Shown here in pieces: positions 1 to 9,160 of a stretch of DNA of 64,000 nucleotides. Position 1 is the stretch's first letter; the number at the start of each line of letters is the position of its first letter. The stretch comes from FEN-1191 sp036490715 (lineage in GTDB: Bacteria; Pseudomonadota; Gammaproteobacteria; Steroidobacterales; Steroidobacteraceae), in NCBI GenBank assembly GCA_036490715.1, contig DASXDL010000013.1:62001-126000 (forward strand), in the 5' to 3' direction. Position numbers and translations under genes: made by a program. Under the pieces are notes generated by a model. It was not told where the DNA came from, did no database searches, and saw nothing but the letters and a program-made list of their open reading frames with translations.

Positions 1-113
1 GCGCGCTGCGCGTCCTCGACCGAAGCGACGATCTCAGTCGCCAGCGCGCCGATCAGTGCCGTTTCATCGGCAAATCGCCGCAATCGTGGTTCAAGTTTCG
101 CCGTGCCAGGCAT
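1..113 (-). CDS. pgl: 6-phosphogluconolactonase, N-terminal fragment
   Basis: Only the first 37 codons are inside the window; the gene runs off the left edge. The ATG at 113 lies inside the 3' end of zwf (23 bp overlap), the usual zwf-pgl order, so the two are probably translationally coupled. The visible protein starts MPGTAKLEPRLRRFADETAL and continues into a helix typical of the start of the DevB/SOL family. The enzyme would hydrolyse 6-phosphogluconolactone from Zwf to 6-phosphogluconate. The call rests on position and weak N-terminal similarity, because no catalytic part is visible. Confidence 0.7.
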   Translation of the reverse strand, partial: MPGTAKLEPRLRRFADETALIGALATEIVASVEDAQR

Positions 114-1581
114 AACCGTCCTTTCCAATGAGCGAGCTCGAGGCCGCCGGCCCCCAGCTGCCGGCCGTGTAGTGCCTGGGGCCCTCGTCCGACTGCGCCC
201 AGGCTTCGCGCAGCGGATCGATCCAGCGCCACGCGACATCGAGCTCGTCGCGGCGCATGAACAGCGTCAGATTGCCCTTGATCACGTCGGTCAGCAGGCG
301 TTCATAGGCATCGAGCTGCGGCGTCTTGACAGTGTCGGCCATATCAAGTCGCAGGTCCACCGGCCGCAAGCGCATGGTCTCGCCGGGATTTTTCGCCAGG
401 ATCGTCAGCGTGATCGAATCGCGTGGCTGCAGTGAGATCACCAGGCGGTTGGCGGTCGCGGAAGGTGCACGCTCGAAGATCGAATGCGGCACATCCTCGA
501 AGTGAATCACGATGTCCGCGATCTGCTCCTGCAGCCGCTTGCCGGTGCGCAGGTAGAACGGCACGCCGGCCCAGCGCCAGGTGTCGATGTGCGCCTTGAT
601 CGCAACGAAAGTCTCGGTGCTGCTGTCGGCGGCGATGCCCGGCTCCTCGAGGTAGCCGACTACCGGTGCTCCCTTGACTGCGCCGGCCAGGTACTGGCCG
701 CGCACCACGTTGGTCGCGACGTCGTCGCCCACTAGCGGCTTGAGCGCGCGCAGCACCTTGAGTTTCTCATCGCGTACGGCGTCGGCATGGTTCGACACCG
801 GCGGTTCCATCGCCATGATGCACAGCAGCTGCAGCAGGTGGTTCTGCACCATGTCGCGCAGCGCGCCGGTCTGATCGTAGAACGCGCCGCGACCCTCGAC
901 GCCGAGCTCCTCGGCCACGGTGATCTGCACATGGCGGATGCGGCCGCGACGCCACAACGGCTCGAATAGCGAATTGCCGAAGCGCAGCGCCAGCAGGTTC
1001 TGCACCGCCTCCTTGCCGAGGTAATGATCGATGCGATAGATCTGGCGCTCGGGAAAGATCGCGCCGACATTCTCATTGATGCTCTCGGCCGATGCGCGAT
1101 CCTGCCCCAGCGGCTTTTCCAGCACCACGCGCGCGTCCGGTGTCACCAGCTGCGCGGCCGCCAGGTTGCGGCAGGTCACTTCGAACAGCCCCGGCGCGGT
1201 CGACAGAAAAAACACGCGCACCGGCGCCGGATTGCTGGCGAGCTTGGCCGCCAGCCGCTGGAAATCAGCCGGGTTGGTGGCATCCAGTCCCATATAGTCG
1301 AGGCAGCGGCTGAAACTGGTCCAGCGGGTGGCGTCGACGGCCCCGGACAGATATTTCTTGCTGCTCTGCTCCACTTGCGCCAGATAGTCGTCACGCCCGA
1401 TGCTGGTGCGCGCGACGCTCACAATGCGGGCGCGGGCCGGGAATTGGCCGGCGAGAAAGCGCCGAAACAGTGCCGGCAGCAACTTGCGCATGGCCAGGTC
1501 ACCGGTGCCGCCAAACAGCACCAGATCGAAATCCGGCAGTTGCTTGCTCGGGGCGGAACGATCCTTGGACGACGCAGCCAA
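91..1581 (-). CDS. zwf: glucose-6-phosphate 1-dehydrogenase
   Basis: Oxidises glucose 6-phosphate to 6-phosphogluconolactone with NAD(P)+, the entry to the Entner-Doudoroff and pentose phosphate routes. The nucleotide-binding motif GGTGDLAMRKL lies near residues 24-34, EKPLG near 155-159 and the substrate/catalytic motif RIDHYLGKE near 183-191. The frame stays open up to an ATG at 1659, but that start gives an unusually long N-terminus of 522 aa. A TTG at 1581 sits 7 nt after AGAGG and gives 496 aa, the family norm; a GTG at 1587 is the alternative. It is divergent from edd-eda, and pgl overlaps its 3' end. The function is secure; the start is inferred. Confidence 0.95.
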   Translation of the reverse strand: MAASSKDRSAPSKQLPDFDLVLFGGTGDLAMRKLLPALFRRFLAGQFPARARIVSVARTSIGRDDYLAQVEQSSKKYLSGAVDATRWTSFSRCLDYMGLDATNPADFQRLAAKLASNPAPVRVFFLSTAPGLFEVTCRNLAAAQLVTPDARVVLEKPLGQDRASAESINENVGAIFPERQIYRIDHYLGKEAVQNLLALRFGNSLFEPLWRRGRIRHVQITVAEELGVEGRGAFYDQTGALRDMVQNHLLQLLCIMAMEPPVSNHADAVRDEKLKVLRALKPLVGDDVATNVVRGQYLAGAVKGAPVVGYLEEPGIAADSSTETFVAIKAHIDTWRWAGVPFYLRTGKRLQEQIADIVIHFEDVPHSIFERAPSATANRLVISLQPRDSITLTILAKNPGETMRLRPVDLRLDMADTVKTPQLDAYERLLTDVIKGNLTLFMRRDELDVAWRWIDPLREAWAQSDEGPRHYTAGSWGPAASSSLIGKDGYAWHGET

Positions 1582-1617
1582 TTGCACACCTCTTATATGT
1601 TCGTCGGGCTCGGCCTG

Positions 1618-1624
1618 TACTATA
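1618..1624. promoter_or_regulatory. overlapping divergent -10 elements, zwf/edd
   Basis: The 9-mer GTACTATAC contains TACTAT on the plus strand (1618-1623) and TATAGT on the minus strand (1619-1624), so both directions could use the same few bases as -10 hexamers. No convincing -35 is visible either way. A plus-strand transcript would begin about at the edd GTG, implying little or no leader. This is inferred from sequence only. Confidence 0.4.
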
Positions 1625-1631
1625 CGCAACC

Positions 1632-3473
1632 GTGACTCAGCATAAGTTTCCGATCGCACCCTTGCACGCCACGATCGCCGCCGTCACCGAGCGGATCCGC
1701 TCGCGCAGCCAGCACGGCCGGCATGACTACCTGGCGCGCATGCAGGCAGCCCGCAGCGGCGGCCCGGCGCGCGCCGGCTTGGGTTGCGCCAACTTCGCCC
1801 ATGGCTTCGCCGCTGCGACCGACAGCGACAAGCAGGCGCTGCGCGCGCTGGCGTGGCCGAATCTTGCGATCGTATCGGCCTACAACGACATGCTGTCGGC
1901 GCATCAGCCACTGGAGCGCTTTCCGGCACTGATCAAGATGGCCGCGCGCGAAGCCGGCGCAGTGGCGCAATTTGCCGGCGGCGTACCGGCGATGTGTGAT
2001 GGCGTCACGCAGGGCCTGCCCGGAATGGAGTTGTCGTTGTTCAGTCGCGATGTCATTGCGATGGCGACCTCGGTGGCGCTGTCGCACGACATGTTCGACG
2101 GCGCACTGTGTCTGGGTGTGTGCGACAAGATCGTACCCGGGCTGCTGATCGGCGCGCTGTGCTTCGGCCACCTGCCGGTGATCTTCGTGCCCGCCGGACC
2201 CATGCCCTCGGGCATCGGCAACCAGGAAAAAGCCCGCGTCCGACAGCTGTATGCGCAGGGCAAAGCCGATCGCCAGCAGTTGCTCGAGTCGGAGGCCGAG
2301 GCCTATCACGCCCCAGGCACCTGCACGTTCTACGGCACCGCCAACAGCAACCAGATGCTGATGGAAGTCATGGGACTGCACCTGCCGGGCGCGGCGTTCG
2401 TGCCGCCCAATACGCCGCTGCGCGATGCCTTGACCCGCGCCGCCGCCAAGCGCGCCGCCGCCGTCACCGCGCTCGGATCGCATTACCTGCCGCTGTGCGA
2501 CACGATCGATGAACGTGCCGTTGTCAATGCGATCGTCGGACTGCTTGCCACCGGTGGCTCCACCAACCACACCATTCATCTGGTGGCGATCGCGCGCGCG
2601 GCCGGCATCCTTATCAACTGGGATGACTTCAGCGAACTGTCGAGTGTGGTGCCGCTGCTGGCGCGCATCTATCCCAACGGCAGTGCCGACGTGAATCACT
2701 TCCACGCCGCCGGCGGCTTCGGCTTCCTGATTCGCGAACTGCTGGCCGCCGGACTGTTGCATCCGGATGTGCACACCGTCATGGGCGCCGGCCTGGCGCA
2801 CTACGCCGAGGAGCCGGTGCTGATCGACGGCGAACTGCGCTGGCGCGCGGCGCCCGAGCGCAGCGCCGATACCAGCGTACTGCGACCGGTGGCCGAGCCG
2901 TTCAGCACCGATGGCGGCCTGAAGCTGCTGTCGGGCAATCTCGGCCGCGCCGTCATCAAGACCTCGGCGGTCGCCGATGAATTTCGCATCGTGCAGGCCC
3001 CGGCGCGGGTGTTCGACGATCAGGCGGCGGTCTCGGCCGCCTTTGCCGCCGGTGCACTCGATCGCGATGTCGTGGTGGTGGTGCGCTATCAGGGACCGCG
3101 CGCCAATGGCATGCCGGAACTGCATGCGCTGACCCCACCGCTGGCAGTGCTGCAGAAGCGTGGTCGGCGGGTGGCGCTGGTGACCGACGGGCGCATGTCG
3201 GGCGCTTCCGGCAGCGTGCCGGCAGCGATTCATGTCTGCCCGGAGTGCCTGCACGGCGGCCCGCTGGCACGGGTACGCGACGGCGACGTGATCCGGCTCG
3301 ACAGCATCGCCGGCACGCTCGAAGCGCAGGTGCCTGAATCAACCTGGGCGCAGCGCCAGGCGCCGCGACGCCCATCCACGACTTCGACGCATGGCATGGG
3401 CCGGGAGCTGTTCGGCACTTTTCGCGCCGCGGCGCTCGACGCCGAAGCCGGCGCCCTGAGCTGCTTCGGATGA
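1632..3473 (+). CDS. edd: phosphogluconate dehydratase
   Basis: Dehydrates 6-phosphogluconate to KDPG, the first committed Entner-Doudoroff step; an IlvD/Edd-family Fe-S enzyme. Visible family motifs are CDGVTQGLPGMELSLFSRD, then GVCDKIVPG near residue 160 (a cluster Cys), the PGTCTFYGTANSNQ region, GGSTNHTIH and GRMSGASGSVPAAIHV near the C-terminus. The frame is open from 1470, but the first about 54 codons overlap zwf antisense and match nothing. GTG 1632 gives 613 aa, close to the usual 605-610; TTG 1662 is another option. Its TGA overlaps the eda ATG (ATGA), so the two genes are coupled. Confidence 0.95.
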   Translation: MTQHKFPIAPLHATIAAVTERIRSRSQHGRHDYLARMQAARSGGPARAGLGCANFAHGFAAATDSDKQALRALAWPNLAIVSAYNDMLSAHQPLERFPALIKMAAREAGAVAQFAGGVPAMCDGVTQGLPGMELSLFSRDVIAMATSVALSHDMFDGALCLGVCDKIVPGLLIGALCFGHLPVIFVPAGPMPSGIGNQEKARVRQLYAQGKADRQQLLESEAEAYHAPGTCTFYGTANSNQMLMEVMGLHLPGAAFVPPNTPLRDALTRAAAKRAAAVTALGSHYLPLCDTIDERAVVNAIVGLLATGGSTNHTIHLVAIARAAGILINWDDFSELSSVVPLLARIYPNGSADVNHFHAAGGFGFLIRELLAAGLLHPDVHTVMGAGLAHYAEEPVLIDGELRWRAAPERSADTSVLRPVAEPFSTDGGLKLLSGNLGRAVIKTSAVADEFRIVQAPARVFDDQAAVSAAFAAGALDRDVVVVVRYQGPRANGMPELHALTPPLAVLQKRGRRVALVTDGRMSGASGSVPAAIHVCPECLHGGPLARVRDGDVIRLDSIAGTLEAQVPESTWAQRQAPRRPSTTSTHGMGRELFGTFRAAALDAEAGALSCFG

Positions 3474-4117
3474 CAGCAGGTACGCGCGACATCCGCCAGC
3501 TGATGGCACTGACTCCGGTGATCCCGGTGATCACGGTGCAGCGGCTCGAACAGGCAGTACCGCTCGCCACCGCGCTGGTGCGCGGCGGCCTGCGCGTGCT
3601 GGAAGTCACGTTGCGCACGACGTGCGCGCTGCAGGCCATCCGCGCCATGCGCTCCGCCGTGCCGGACGCGATCGTCGGCGCCGGCACGCTCACGCGCGCC
3701 GCCGATTTCGCTGAGTGCGCGCACGTCGATGCGCAATTTGCCGTGACCCCGGGCTTGACCGGCGAGCTGATCGCCGCGGCGGCGCGGGCGCCGTTCCCGC
3801 TGCTGCCCGGAATCATGACGCCGACCGAGCTGATCACGGCGCGCGCCGCCGGCTTCACGGCCTGCAAGCTATTCCCGGCACAACAGGCCGGCGGCATTGG
3901 CATGCTCAAGGCGCTCGCCGGCCCGTTCCCCGACCAGGTGTTTTGTCCAACCGGCGGCATCACCCGCGACAATGCCGCCGACTACCTGGCACTCTCGAAC
4001 GTGCTGTGCGTCGGTGGCTCGTGGGTGGCGCCGGCCACGGCGCTTGAGACCGGCGACTGGGGCCGGATCGAGTCCCTGGCCAGGGATGCAGCGGGACTGC
4101 GCGCTCCGGTTACCTGA
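3470..4117 (+). CDS. eda: KDPG/KHG aldolase
   Basis: Cleaves KDPG to pyruvate and glyceraldehyde 3-phosphate, the last Entner-Doudoroff step. This is a 215 aa class I aldolase TIM barrel of normal length. Family features are LEVTLRT with the catalytic Glu, VGAGTLT, the PGxxTPTEL segment and the Schiff-base Lys in ACKLFPAQ near residue 133, followed by CPTGGI. Its ATG overlaps the edd stop by the ATGA arrangement. With zwf-pgl divergent next door, the four genes give a complete glucose-6-phosphate to pyruvate/GAP route. Confidence 0.96.
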   Translation: MTAGTRDIRQLMALTPVIPVITVQRLEQAVPLATALVRGGLRVLEVTLRTTCALQAIRAMRSAVPDAIVGAGTLTRAADFAECAHVDAQFAVTPGLTGELIAAAARAPFPLLPGIMTPTELITARAAGFTACKLFPAQQAGGIGMLKALAGPFPDQVFCPTGGITRDNAADYLALSNVLCVGGSWVAPATALETGDWGRIESLARDAAGLRAPVT

Positions 4118-4150
4118 ATTGCGGCCAACTAGGCTATTCTTCCGCTGACC

Positions 4151-4468
4151 ATGGGCACTGCGACGCTGCAGCGACTGCGAACCTGGCGACTGCGCCGGCT
4201 GCTCGCCTTGCTGGCGGTGTGCGCGGTGTTCGGCGCCGGCATTGCGCAGGCCGCTCACTATCACAAGAACGAAGGTGCGCGCGGCTTCGACACCCACGTG
4301 CAATGCCTGCTGTGCATGCACGCGGATCGCTCGGCCGGTCCACCGGAGCTGCCGCGTTACGCCCCGCCGGTGTTTGCGCTCACCGTTGCGGTCACGCTGC
4401 TGATCGCCGCACGACCGCGGCGTGCGCAGGCGGTCTGTTACGACGCCCGCGGCCCACCCCTGATCTGA
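4151..4468 (+). CDS. DUF2946-like small envelope protein
   Basis: 105 aa with an N-terminal hydrophobic segment (about residues 15-34), an AHYHKNE stretch, a CLLCMHAD motif near residues 55-62 and a second hydrophobic segment near 74-87. Small proteins of this kind (DUF2946 and relatives) often lie beside TonB receptors and copper-handling genes, and the His/Cys motifs suggest metal contact. Here it sits just upstream of a TonB-dependent receptor. A second, more typical DUF2946 protein lies at 21649-21993 beside a PCuAC gene. Family membership is by motif and context; the metal role is inferred. Confidence 0.6.
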   Translation: MGTATLQRLRTWRLRRLLALLAVCAVFGAGIAQAAHYHKNEGARGFDTHVQCLLCMHADRSAGPPELPRYAPPVFALTVAVTLLIAARPRRAQAVCYDARGPPLI

Positions 4469-4476
4469 TCCTGATC

Positions 4477-4496
4477 GCCCGCCGCAGTTGGCGGGC
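4477..4496 (+). terminator. hairpin after DUF2946-like gene
   Basis: Perfect 7-bp stem GCCCGCC/GGCGGGC around a GCAGTT loop, 8 nt after the stop. No T tract follows. It may pause or protect the transcript rather than terminate it. Confidence 0.4.
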
Positions 4497-4514
4497 ATTC
4501 CATCATCGCCAACG

Positions 4515-4540
4515 CCATACGGATGCGCCGTATGGGTTTT
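4515..4540 (+). terminator. hairpin with T run before TonB receptor
   Basis: Perfect 8-bp stem CCATACGG/CCGTATGG around ATGCG, followed by GTTTTCATTT. This looks like an intrinsic terminator or attenuator lying 28 bp before the receptor start, so it could separate or modulate the receptor relative to the upstream gene. Confidence 0.5.
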
Positions 4541-4567
4541 CATTTGGCTTTATTCAGGATCCAATCA

Positions 4568-6724
4568 ATGAGTCATACCTATATACGTCTACGACTGTCC
4601 GCCGCAGTCGGCTGCGCGCTGCTCGCGACCGGCGTGCACGCCGCCGACAGCACCGATGTCGACGCCACTGTCGGCACCGGCGATATCACGCTGCCGACGG
4701 TGGTGGTGACCGCCGAGCTGTTGAATCAGAAGCGCGCCGGGATTCAGACCCAGACCGGCGCCTCCACCTACACCATCGATGACGCGGCCATCGCTGCCAC
4801 GCCCGGCGGCGACAACACGCTGCTCAATCAGGTGATCCTGCAGGCACCGGATGTCGCGCAGGATTCGTTCGGCCAGTTTCACGTGCGCGGGGATCACAAC
4901 GACCTGCAGTACCGCCTCAACGGCATCATCCTGCCCGAAGGCATCAGCGTGTTCGGCCAATCCTTGAGTCCACGGCTGATCTCTTCAATGCAGCTGATCA
5001 CCGGCGCACTGCCGGCCGAGTACGGACTGCGGACCGCGGGGATCGTCGACATGACCACCAAGAGCGGCGCACTCGAGCCTGGCGGTTCGATCTCGCTGTA
5101 CGGTGGCAGTCACGGCACCTTCGAACCCAGCTTCGACTACGGCGGTCGCTCGGGCAACTTGAATTACTTCGTGTCCGGGGATTTTCAGCGCAGTGATCTC
5201 GGCATCGAGTCGCCCGACGGCAGCTCCAGTCCGCAGCATGATCACACCACGCAGTTCCATGGCTTCGGCTATTTCGAGGACATCCTCGGAGCCAACGACC
5301 GCTTGTCGCTGATCCTGGGCAGCTCGAACGGCAAGTTCCAGATTCCAGATCAGATCGGACTTACGCCGACGCTGGGTCTGAGCGTCAATGGCCAGACCGA
5401 CTTCCCCAGCGCCGATTTGAACGAAAATCAGCGCGAGCTCACCAACTACGGAATCTTGAGCTGGCAGCACGCCCAGGGCGCGCTCGACTGGCAGAGCTCG
5501 CTGACCGGCCGCTACTCATCGCTCAATTTCACACCGGATCCGCTGGGCGACCTGCTGTACGACGGCATCGCGCAGTGGGCCTACAAGCGCGACGTCGCGG
5601 TCGGCTGGCAGACCGACGCCTCCTACAAGCTCAATGACCGGCACACGGTGCGCGCCGGCCTGTACCTGCAGCACGACGAGGCCACCAGCGACACCAGCTC
5701 ACAGGTGCTCGCGGTCGACGCCAGCGGCGCGCAGACCAGCCAGATACCGGTGTCGATTATCGACAACGGCTCACAGACGCAGTGGATGCAGAGCCTGTAT
5801 CTGCAGGATGAGTGGACCATCGCCGCGCCGCTGACCTTGAACTACGGCGCCCGACTGGATCACTACCAGGCCTTCACCAGCGGCACGCAGCTTAGCCCAC
5901 GAGTCAACGTGGTGTGGCAGCCATTCAACGGCACCACGCTGCATGCCGGCTACTCGCGCTACTTCACGCCGCCACCGTTTGAGCTGGTGGGGGGCGAGAC
6001 CATCGCGCGATTCATCGGCACCACCGCGGCACCGGAGGTGACCAACGCCGCGCCGCCGCTGGCCGACCGCAGCAACTATTTCGACATCGGTGCGCAGCAG
6101 AAGCTGCGCGAGGCCTGGACCATTGGCGTCGACAGCTACTATCGGCGCTCGCAGAATTTGCTCGACGAGGGTCAGTTCGGCGCCCCGATCATCCTGACGC
6201 CCTTCAATTACCTCAAAGGCAAAATCGAGGGCATCGAATTCACCGGCAACTACGCCGCCAACAATCTGTCGGCCTACACCAACCTGGCGTTCCAGACTGC
6301 CACCGGGCGCGACATCGAGACGGCGCTGTTCAACTTCTCGGCCGACGACCTGGCCTACATCGCCGACCATTACATTCATCTTGATCATGAACAGAGGGTC
6401 ACCGCCTCGGCCGGCGCCTCGTACCGGTGGCGGCAGACCCGCTTCAGCGCCGACATGCTGCTGGGCACCGGACTGCGCTCGGATCTGCTGCTGGCTGACG
6501 GCAGTTCGATCCCCAACGGCGATCATCTGCCGACCTACGTGCAGATCAACCTCGGCAGCAGTCACGTAGTGCACCTGGCCAGTGGCGCGCTGACATTGCG
6601 CCTGGATGTCATCAATCTGCTGGATCGTCGCTACCAGATACGCAACGGCACTGGCATCGGCGTGGGCGCGCCGCAATTTGGCCCGCGCCGCGGACTGTTT
6701 GCCGGCCTGTCGAAGGAGCTATAG
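4568..6724 (+). CDS. TonB-dependent outer-membrane receptor
   Basis: 718 aa from ATG 4568; the frame is open to 4523, but those codons precede the signal peptide. The signal peptide ends near ALLATGVHA. The plug domain (about residues 60-170) includes FHVRGDHNDLQYRLNGI and PRLISSMQLITGALPAEYGLRTAGIVDMTT, classic plug motifs. The rest alternates aromatic beta strands and ends RRGLFAGLSKEL with the usual barrel terminus. It would import a metal chelate or other ligand using TonB energy. The ligand cannot be read from sequence; the DUF2946-like neighbour hints at copper or another metal, which is inference. Confidence 0.9.
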   Translation: MSHTYIRLRLSAAVGCALLATGVHAADSTDVDATVGTGDITLPTVVVTAELLNQKRAGIQTQTGASTYTIDDAAIAATPGGDNTLLNQVILQAPDVAQDSFGQFHVRGDHNDLQYRLNGIILPEGISVFGQSLSPRLISSMQLITGALPAEYGLRTAGIVDMTTKSGALEPGGSISLYGGSHGTFEPSFDYGGRSGNLNYFVSGDFQRSDLGIESPDGSSSPQHDHTTQFHGFGYFEDILGANDRLSLILGSSNGKFQIPDQIGLTPTLGLSVNGQTDFPSADLNENQRELTNYGILSWQHAQGALDWQSSLTGRYSSLNFTPDPLGDLLYDGIAQWAYKRDVAVGWQTDASYKLNDRHTVRAGLYLQHDEATSDTSSQVLAVDASGAQTSQIPVSIIDNGSQTQWMQSLYLQDEWTIAAPLTLNYGARLDHYQAFTSGTQLSPRVNVVWQPFNGTTLHAGYSRYFTPPPFELVGGETIARFIGTTAAPEVTNAAPPLADRSNYFDIGAQQKLREAWTIGVDSYYRRSQNLLDEGQFGAPIILTPFNYLKGKIEGIEFTGNYAANNLSAYTNLAFQTATGRDIETALFNFSADDLAYIADHYIHLDHEQRVTASAGASYRWRQTRFSADMLLGTGLRSDLLLADGSSIPNGDHLPTYVQINLGSSHVVHLASGALTLRLDVINLLDRRYQIRNGTGIGVGAPQFGPRRGLFAGLSKEL

Positions 6725-6777
6725 CAACCGGGACGGCCACGGTATAGTCGGCGCTCAACCGACGATGAGGATGAACG

Positions 6778-7650
6778 ATGCCGGTGGTGTTGCAGGTGTT
6801 CGTGCTGGCGGTGGTGCAAGGTCTGTGCGAGCTGCTGCCGGTGTCCAGCTCGGCGCATGTGATTTTGGCCGAGAAGCTCATGGGGCTCGACCCCACCACG
6901 CCGGCGATGACGTTTCTGCTGGTGATGCTGCACACCGGCACCATGCTGGCGGTGATCGGTTACTTCTGGAACACCTGGCGCCGCCGGTTCTTCTCTTCGG
7001 CGGCGGCATTCATGGCGTTTGCCCGCAACGTGATCATCGCCACGGTATGCACCGGCGTTCTCGGTCTCGGGCTCACGCTGCTGATCGAACGTGTGCTGCT
7101 TGGCGGCGCACCGGGCGCGGCGGTGGAGCAGCTGTTTGGCAACATGACGCTGATCGCGTGCGCATTGGCGCTGGTCGGAGTGATGATCATCTGGTCGGGT
7201 CTGCGGTCGAAGAGCGTCGACGGGAAATCCGATCTGCAGCTATCGGACTCGGTCTGGATCGGCACGATCCAGGGGCTGTGTCTGCCGTTCCGCGGCTTTT
7301 CGCGCTCGGGCGCGACCATCTCGACCGGATTGCTTCGCGGCCTGCGCAAGGACCTGCTGGAGGACTTCAGCTTCGCACTGGCGGTGGTGCTGACGCCCGC
7401 GGTGATCCTGCGCGAAGGCGCGCGGTTGTACAAAGCGCAGCACGCCGCGGGTCTTGCGGCGCACGACCTCGGGCCGCTGTGGCCGTCGCTGGCCGGCATG
7501 CTGTTGAGCTTCATCGCCGGCTGGCTGGCACTGAAGTGGCTGGGACGCTGGCTCGAGCACGGGCGCTGGCACCTGTTCGGTTATTACTGCCTGGTGGCGG
7601 CGCTTGCCGTGTTCATCACCGGGCGACTGCTCGGCGCGCCAGCCGTCTGA
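6778..7650 (+). CDS. uppP: undecaprenyl-diphosphatase
   Basis: 290 aa polytopic inner-membrane enzyme of the BacA/UppP family. It dephosphorylates undecaprenyl diphosphate so the lipid carrier can be reused for peptidoglycan and polysaccharide synthesis, and confers bacitracin resistance when abundant. Both family motifs are visible: CELLPVSSSAH near residues 17-27 and RGFSRSGATIS near 172-182. The canonical PGxSRSG begins with FRG here, a mild variant. GAGGA lies 7 nt before the ATG, and TATAGT at 6743-6748 is a possible -10. It is probably a separate transcription unit from the receptor upstream. Confidence 0.95.
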   Translation: MPVVLQVFVLAVVQGLCELLPVSSSAHVILAEKLMGLDPTTPAMTFLLVMLHTGTMLAVIGYFWNTWRRRFFSSAAAFMAFARNVIIATVCTGVLGLGLTLLIERVLLGGAPGAAVEQLFGNMTLIACALALVGVMIIWSGLRSKSVDGKSDLQLSDSVWIGTIQGLCLPFRGFSRSGATISTGLLRGLRKDLLEDFSFALAVVLTPAVILREGARLYKAQHAAGLAAHDLGPLWPSLAGMLLSFIAGWLALKWLGRWLEHGRWHLFGYYCLVAALAVFITGRLLGAPAV

Positions 7651-7660
7651 GAGTCACGCG

Positions 7661-7732
7661 GCCCGGTCTATAATCGGGCGGCGATATTAAATGTTGTTAA
7701 CGAATCAATGATTTACGATACATCCGGTTAAC
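7661..7732 (+). promoter_or_regulatory. control region of the RND operon
   Basis: TATAAT at 7669-7674 lies in the loop of a short inverted repeat GCCCG/CGGGC (7661-7679). An AT-rich island follows, with two GTTAAC palindromes at 7696-7701 and 7727-7732. The AT content stands out from the surroundings. This is a likely promoter with a possible operator for the efflux operon; the regulator is not in the window. Confidence 0.45.
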
Positions 7733-7768
7733 TATCGCGGCGGTTGATCGGCATCGCAGGCACGCTCC

Positions 7769-9151
7769 ATGACTCTACACACCTCGCCCGAAGACGCAGG
7801 CGCATTCGGCGAGCCCGGCTCGGGACGTCGTCGAACGATCTGGTGGGTCGCCGGTGGCGTCGTGCTGCTGGTCCTGATCGTGTGGCTGGCGCACCATCGC
7901 GCCGCCTCGACGACCAAGGCCACCGGCCGCAATGCCTTCAACGGGCCCATGGCGGTGGGCGTCGCTCCGGTGACCAACGGCGACATACCGATCACGGTCA
8001 ATGCGCTCGGCACGGTCACGCCGCTGGCCACGGTCACCGTGCACCCGCAAATCAACGGCCCGCTGATCAAGATCGCCTTCACCGAGGGTCAAATGGTCAA
8101 GCGCGGCGATCTGCTGGTGCAGATCGATCCGCGGCCGTACCAGGCCGCGGTCGATCAGGCCGATGGCCAACTCAAACGCGACCAGGCATCGCTGGCCAAT
8201 GCCAAGGTCGATGTCGATCGCTACAAGACTCTGCTGGCACAGAACTCGGTCTCCGATCAGACCTACGCGACCCAGGTCGCAACCGTCGCGCAGCAGGAGG
8301 CGGTGGTAGCCAGCGACAAGGCCGCACTCGAAGCCGCGCAGCTGAACCTCGAGTACTGTCGTATCACCTCGCCGGTAGCAGGCCTGGTAGGACTGCGGCA
8401 GGTCGATGTCGGCAACCTGATGCAGGCGGGCAGCAGCACCATCGTGGTGGTGACGCAGATGCAACCGATGTCGGTGCTGTTCACGGTTCCCGAAGACGGC
8501 CTGCGCAATATCCTGCAGCGCCTGCGCGACGGCCAGAAGCTCGACGTCGACGCCTACGATCGCAGCGTGACCAACAAGATCGCCAGCGGCACGCTCTCCA
8601 ATGCCGACAACCAGATCGACACCAGCACCGGCACGCTCAAATTGCGTGCGATGTTCGATAACTCCAGTTTCGAGCTGTTTCCCAATCAGTTCGTCAATGT
8701 CCGCCTGCTGCTCGATACTCTGCACGATGTGATCGTGGTGCCGGGAGCGGCGATGCAGCAGGGTGCATCCGGCAGCTACGTCTACGTGGTCAATGCCGAC
8801 AGCACGGTCAGCATGCGTGCGGTCCAGCCCGGGCCCAGCAGCGGCGACCTCATTCAGGTGACCAAGGGATTGCAGGTCGGCGAGCGCGTGGTGGTGGACG
8901 GCGCCGATCAGCTGCGCGATGGCGCGCGCGTGGTGGTACCCGCCCCGGGTGCCCGACCGGGCGGCGCCTCGGGGTCATCCAGCGGCGGCCGCGGACACCA
9001 TCATGCCGGCGCCAGCTCGAGTGGCAGCGGCGGCTACGCCGCCGGTGGTTTCGGCGCGCGCGGCGGCAGCAGCAGTGGCAGCGCCAGCAGCAGCGGCGCC
9101 AGCAGCGGAGGCAGCAGCAGCGGTCATGTGGGTGGCGCAGCGCCGCCCTGA
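7769..9151 (+). CDS. mdtA: RND efflux adaptor, MdtA/MuxA type
   Basis: 460 aa periplasmic membrane-fusion protein. A short cytoplasmic N-terminus is followed by one TM segment (about residues 25-42), then the lipoyl/barrel-sandwich half motif NGPLIKIAFTEGQMVKRGDLL, a coiled-coil hairpin (about 125-185), the second lipoyl half and a beta-barrel domain. It links the permeases to the outer-membrane channel. The last about 60 residues are an odd Gly/Ser/Ala-rich tail with an RGHHHA patch, absent from E. coli MdtA. It is first in a four-gene operon, 9 bp before mdtB. Confidence 0.9.
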   Translation: MTLHTSPEDAGAFGEPGSGRRRTIWWVAGGVVLLVLIVWLAHHRAASTTKATGRNAFNGPMAVGVAPVTNGDIPITVNALGTVTPLATVTVHPQINGPLIKIAFTEGQMVKRGDLLVQIDPRPYQAAVDQADGQLKRDQASLANAKVDVDRYKTLLAQNSVSDQTYATQVATVAQQEAVVASDKAALEAAQLNLEYCRITSPVAGLVGLRQVDVGNLMQAGSSTIVVVTQMQPMSVLFTVPEDGLRNILQRLRDGQKLDVDAYDRSVTNKIASGTLSNADNQIDTSTGTLKLRAMFDNSSFELFPNQFVNVRLLLDTLHDVIVVPGAAMQQGASGSYVYVVNADSTVSMRAVQPGPSSGDLIQVTKGLQVGERVVVDGADQLRDGARVVVPAPGARPGGASGSSSGGRGHHHAGASSSGSGGYAAGGFGARGGSSSGSASSSGASSGGSSSGHVGGAAPP

Positions 9152-9160
9152 GCGACCAGC

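Noticed and set aside
1620..3254. 544-codon open frame antisense to edd
   Set aside because: It is antisense to a fully conserved gene and its composition (Arg, His, Gln rich) is that of a GC-rich shadow frame.
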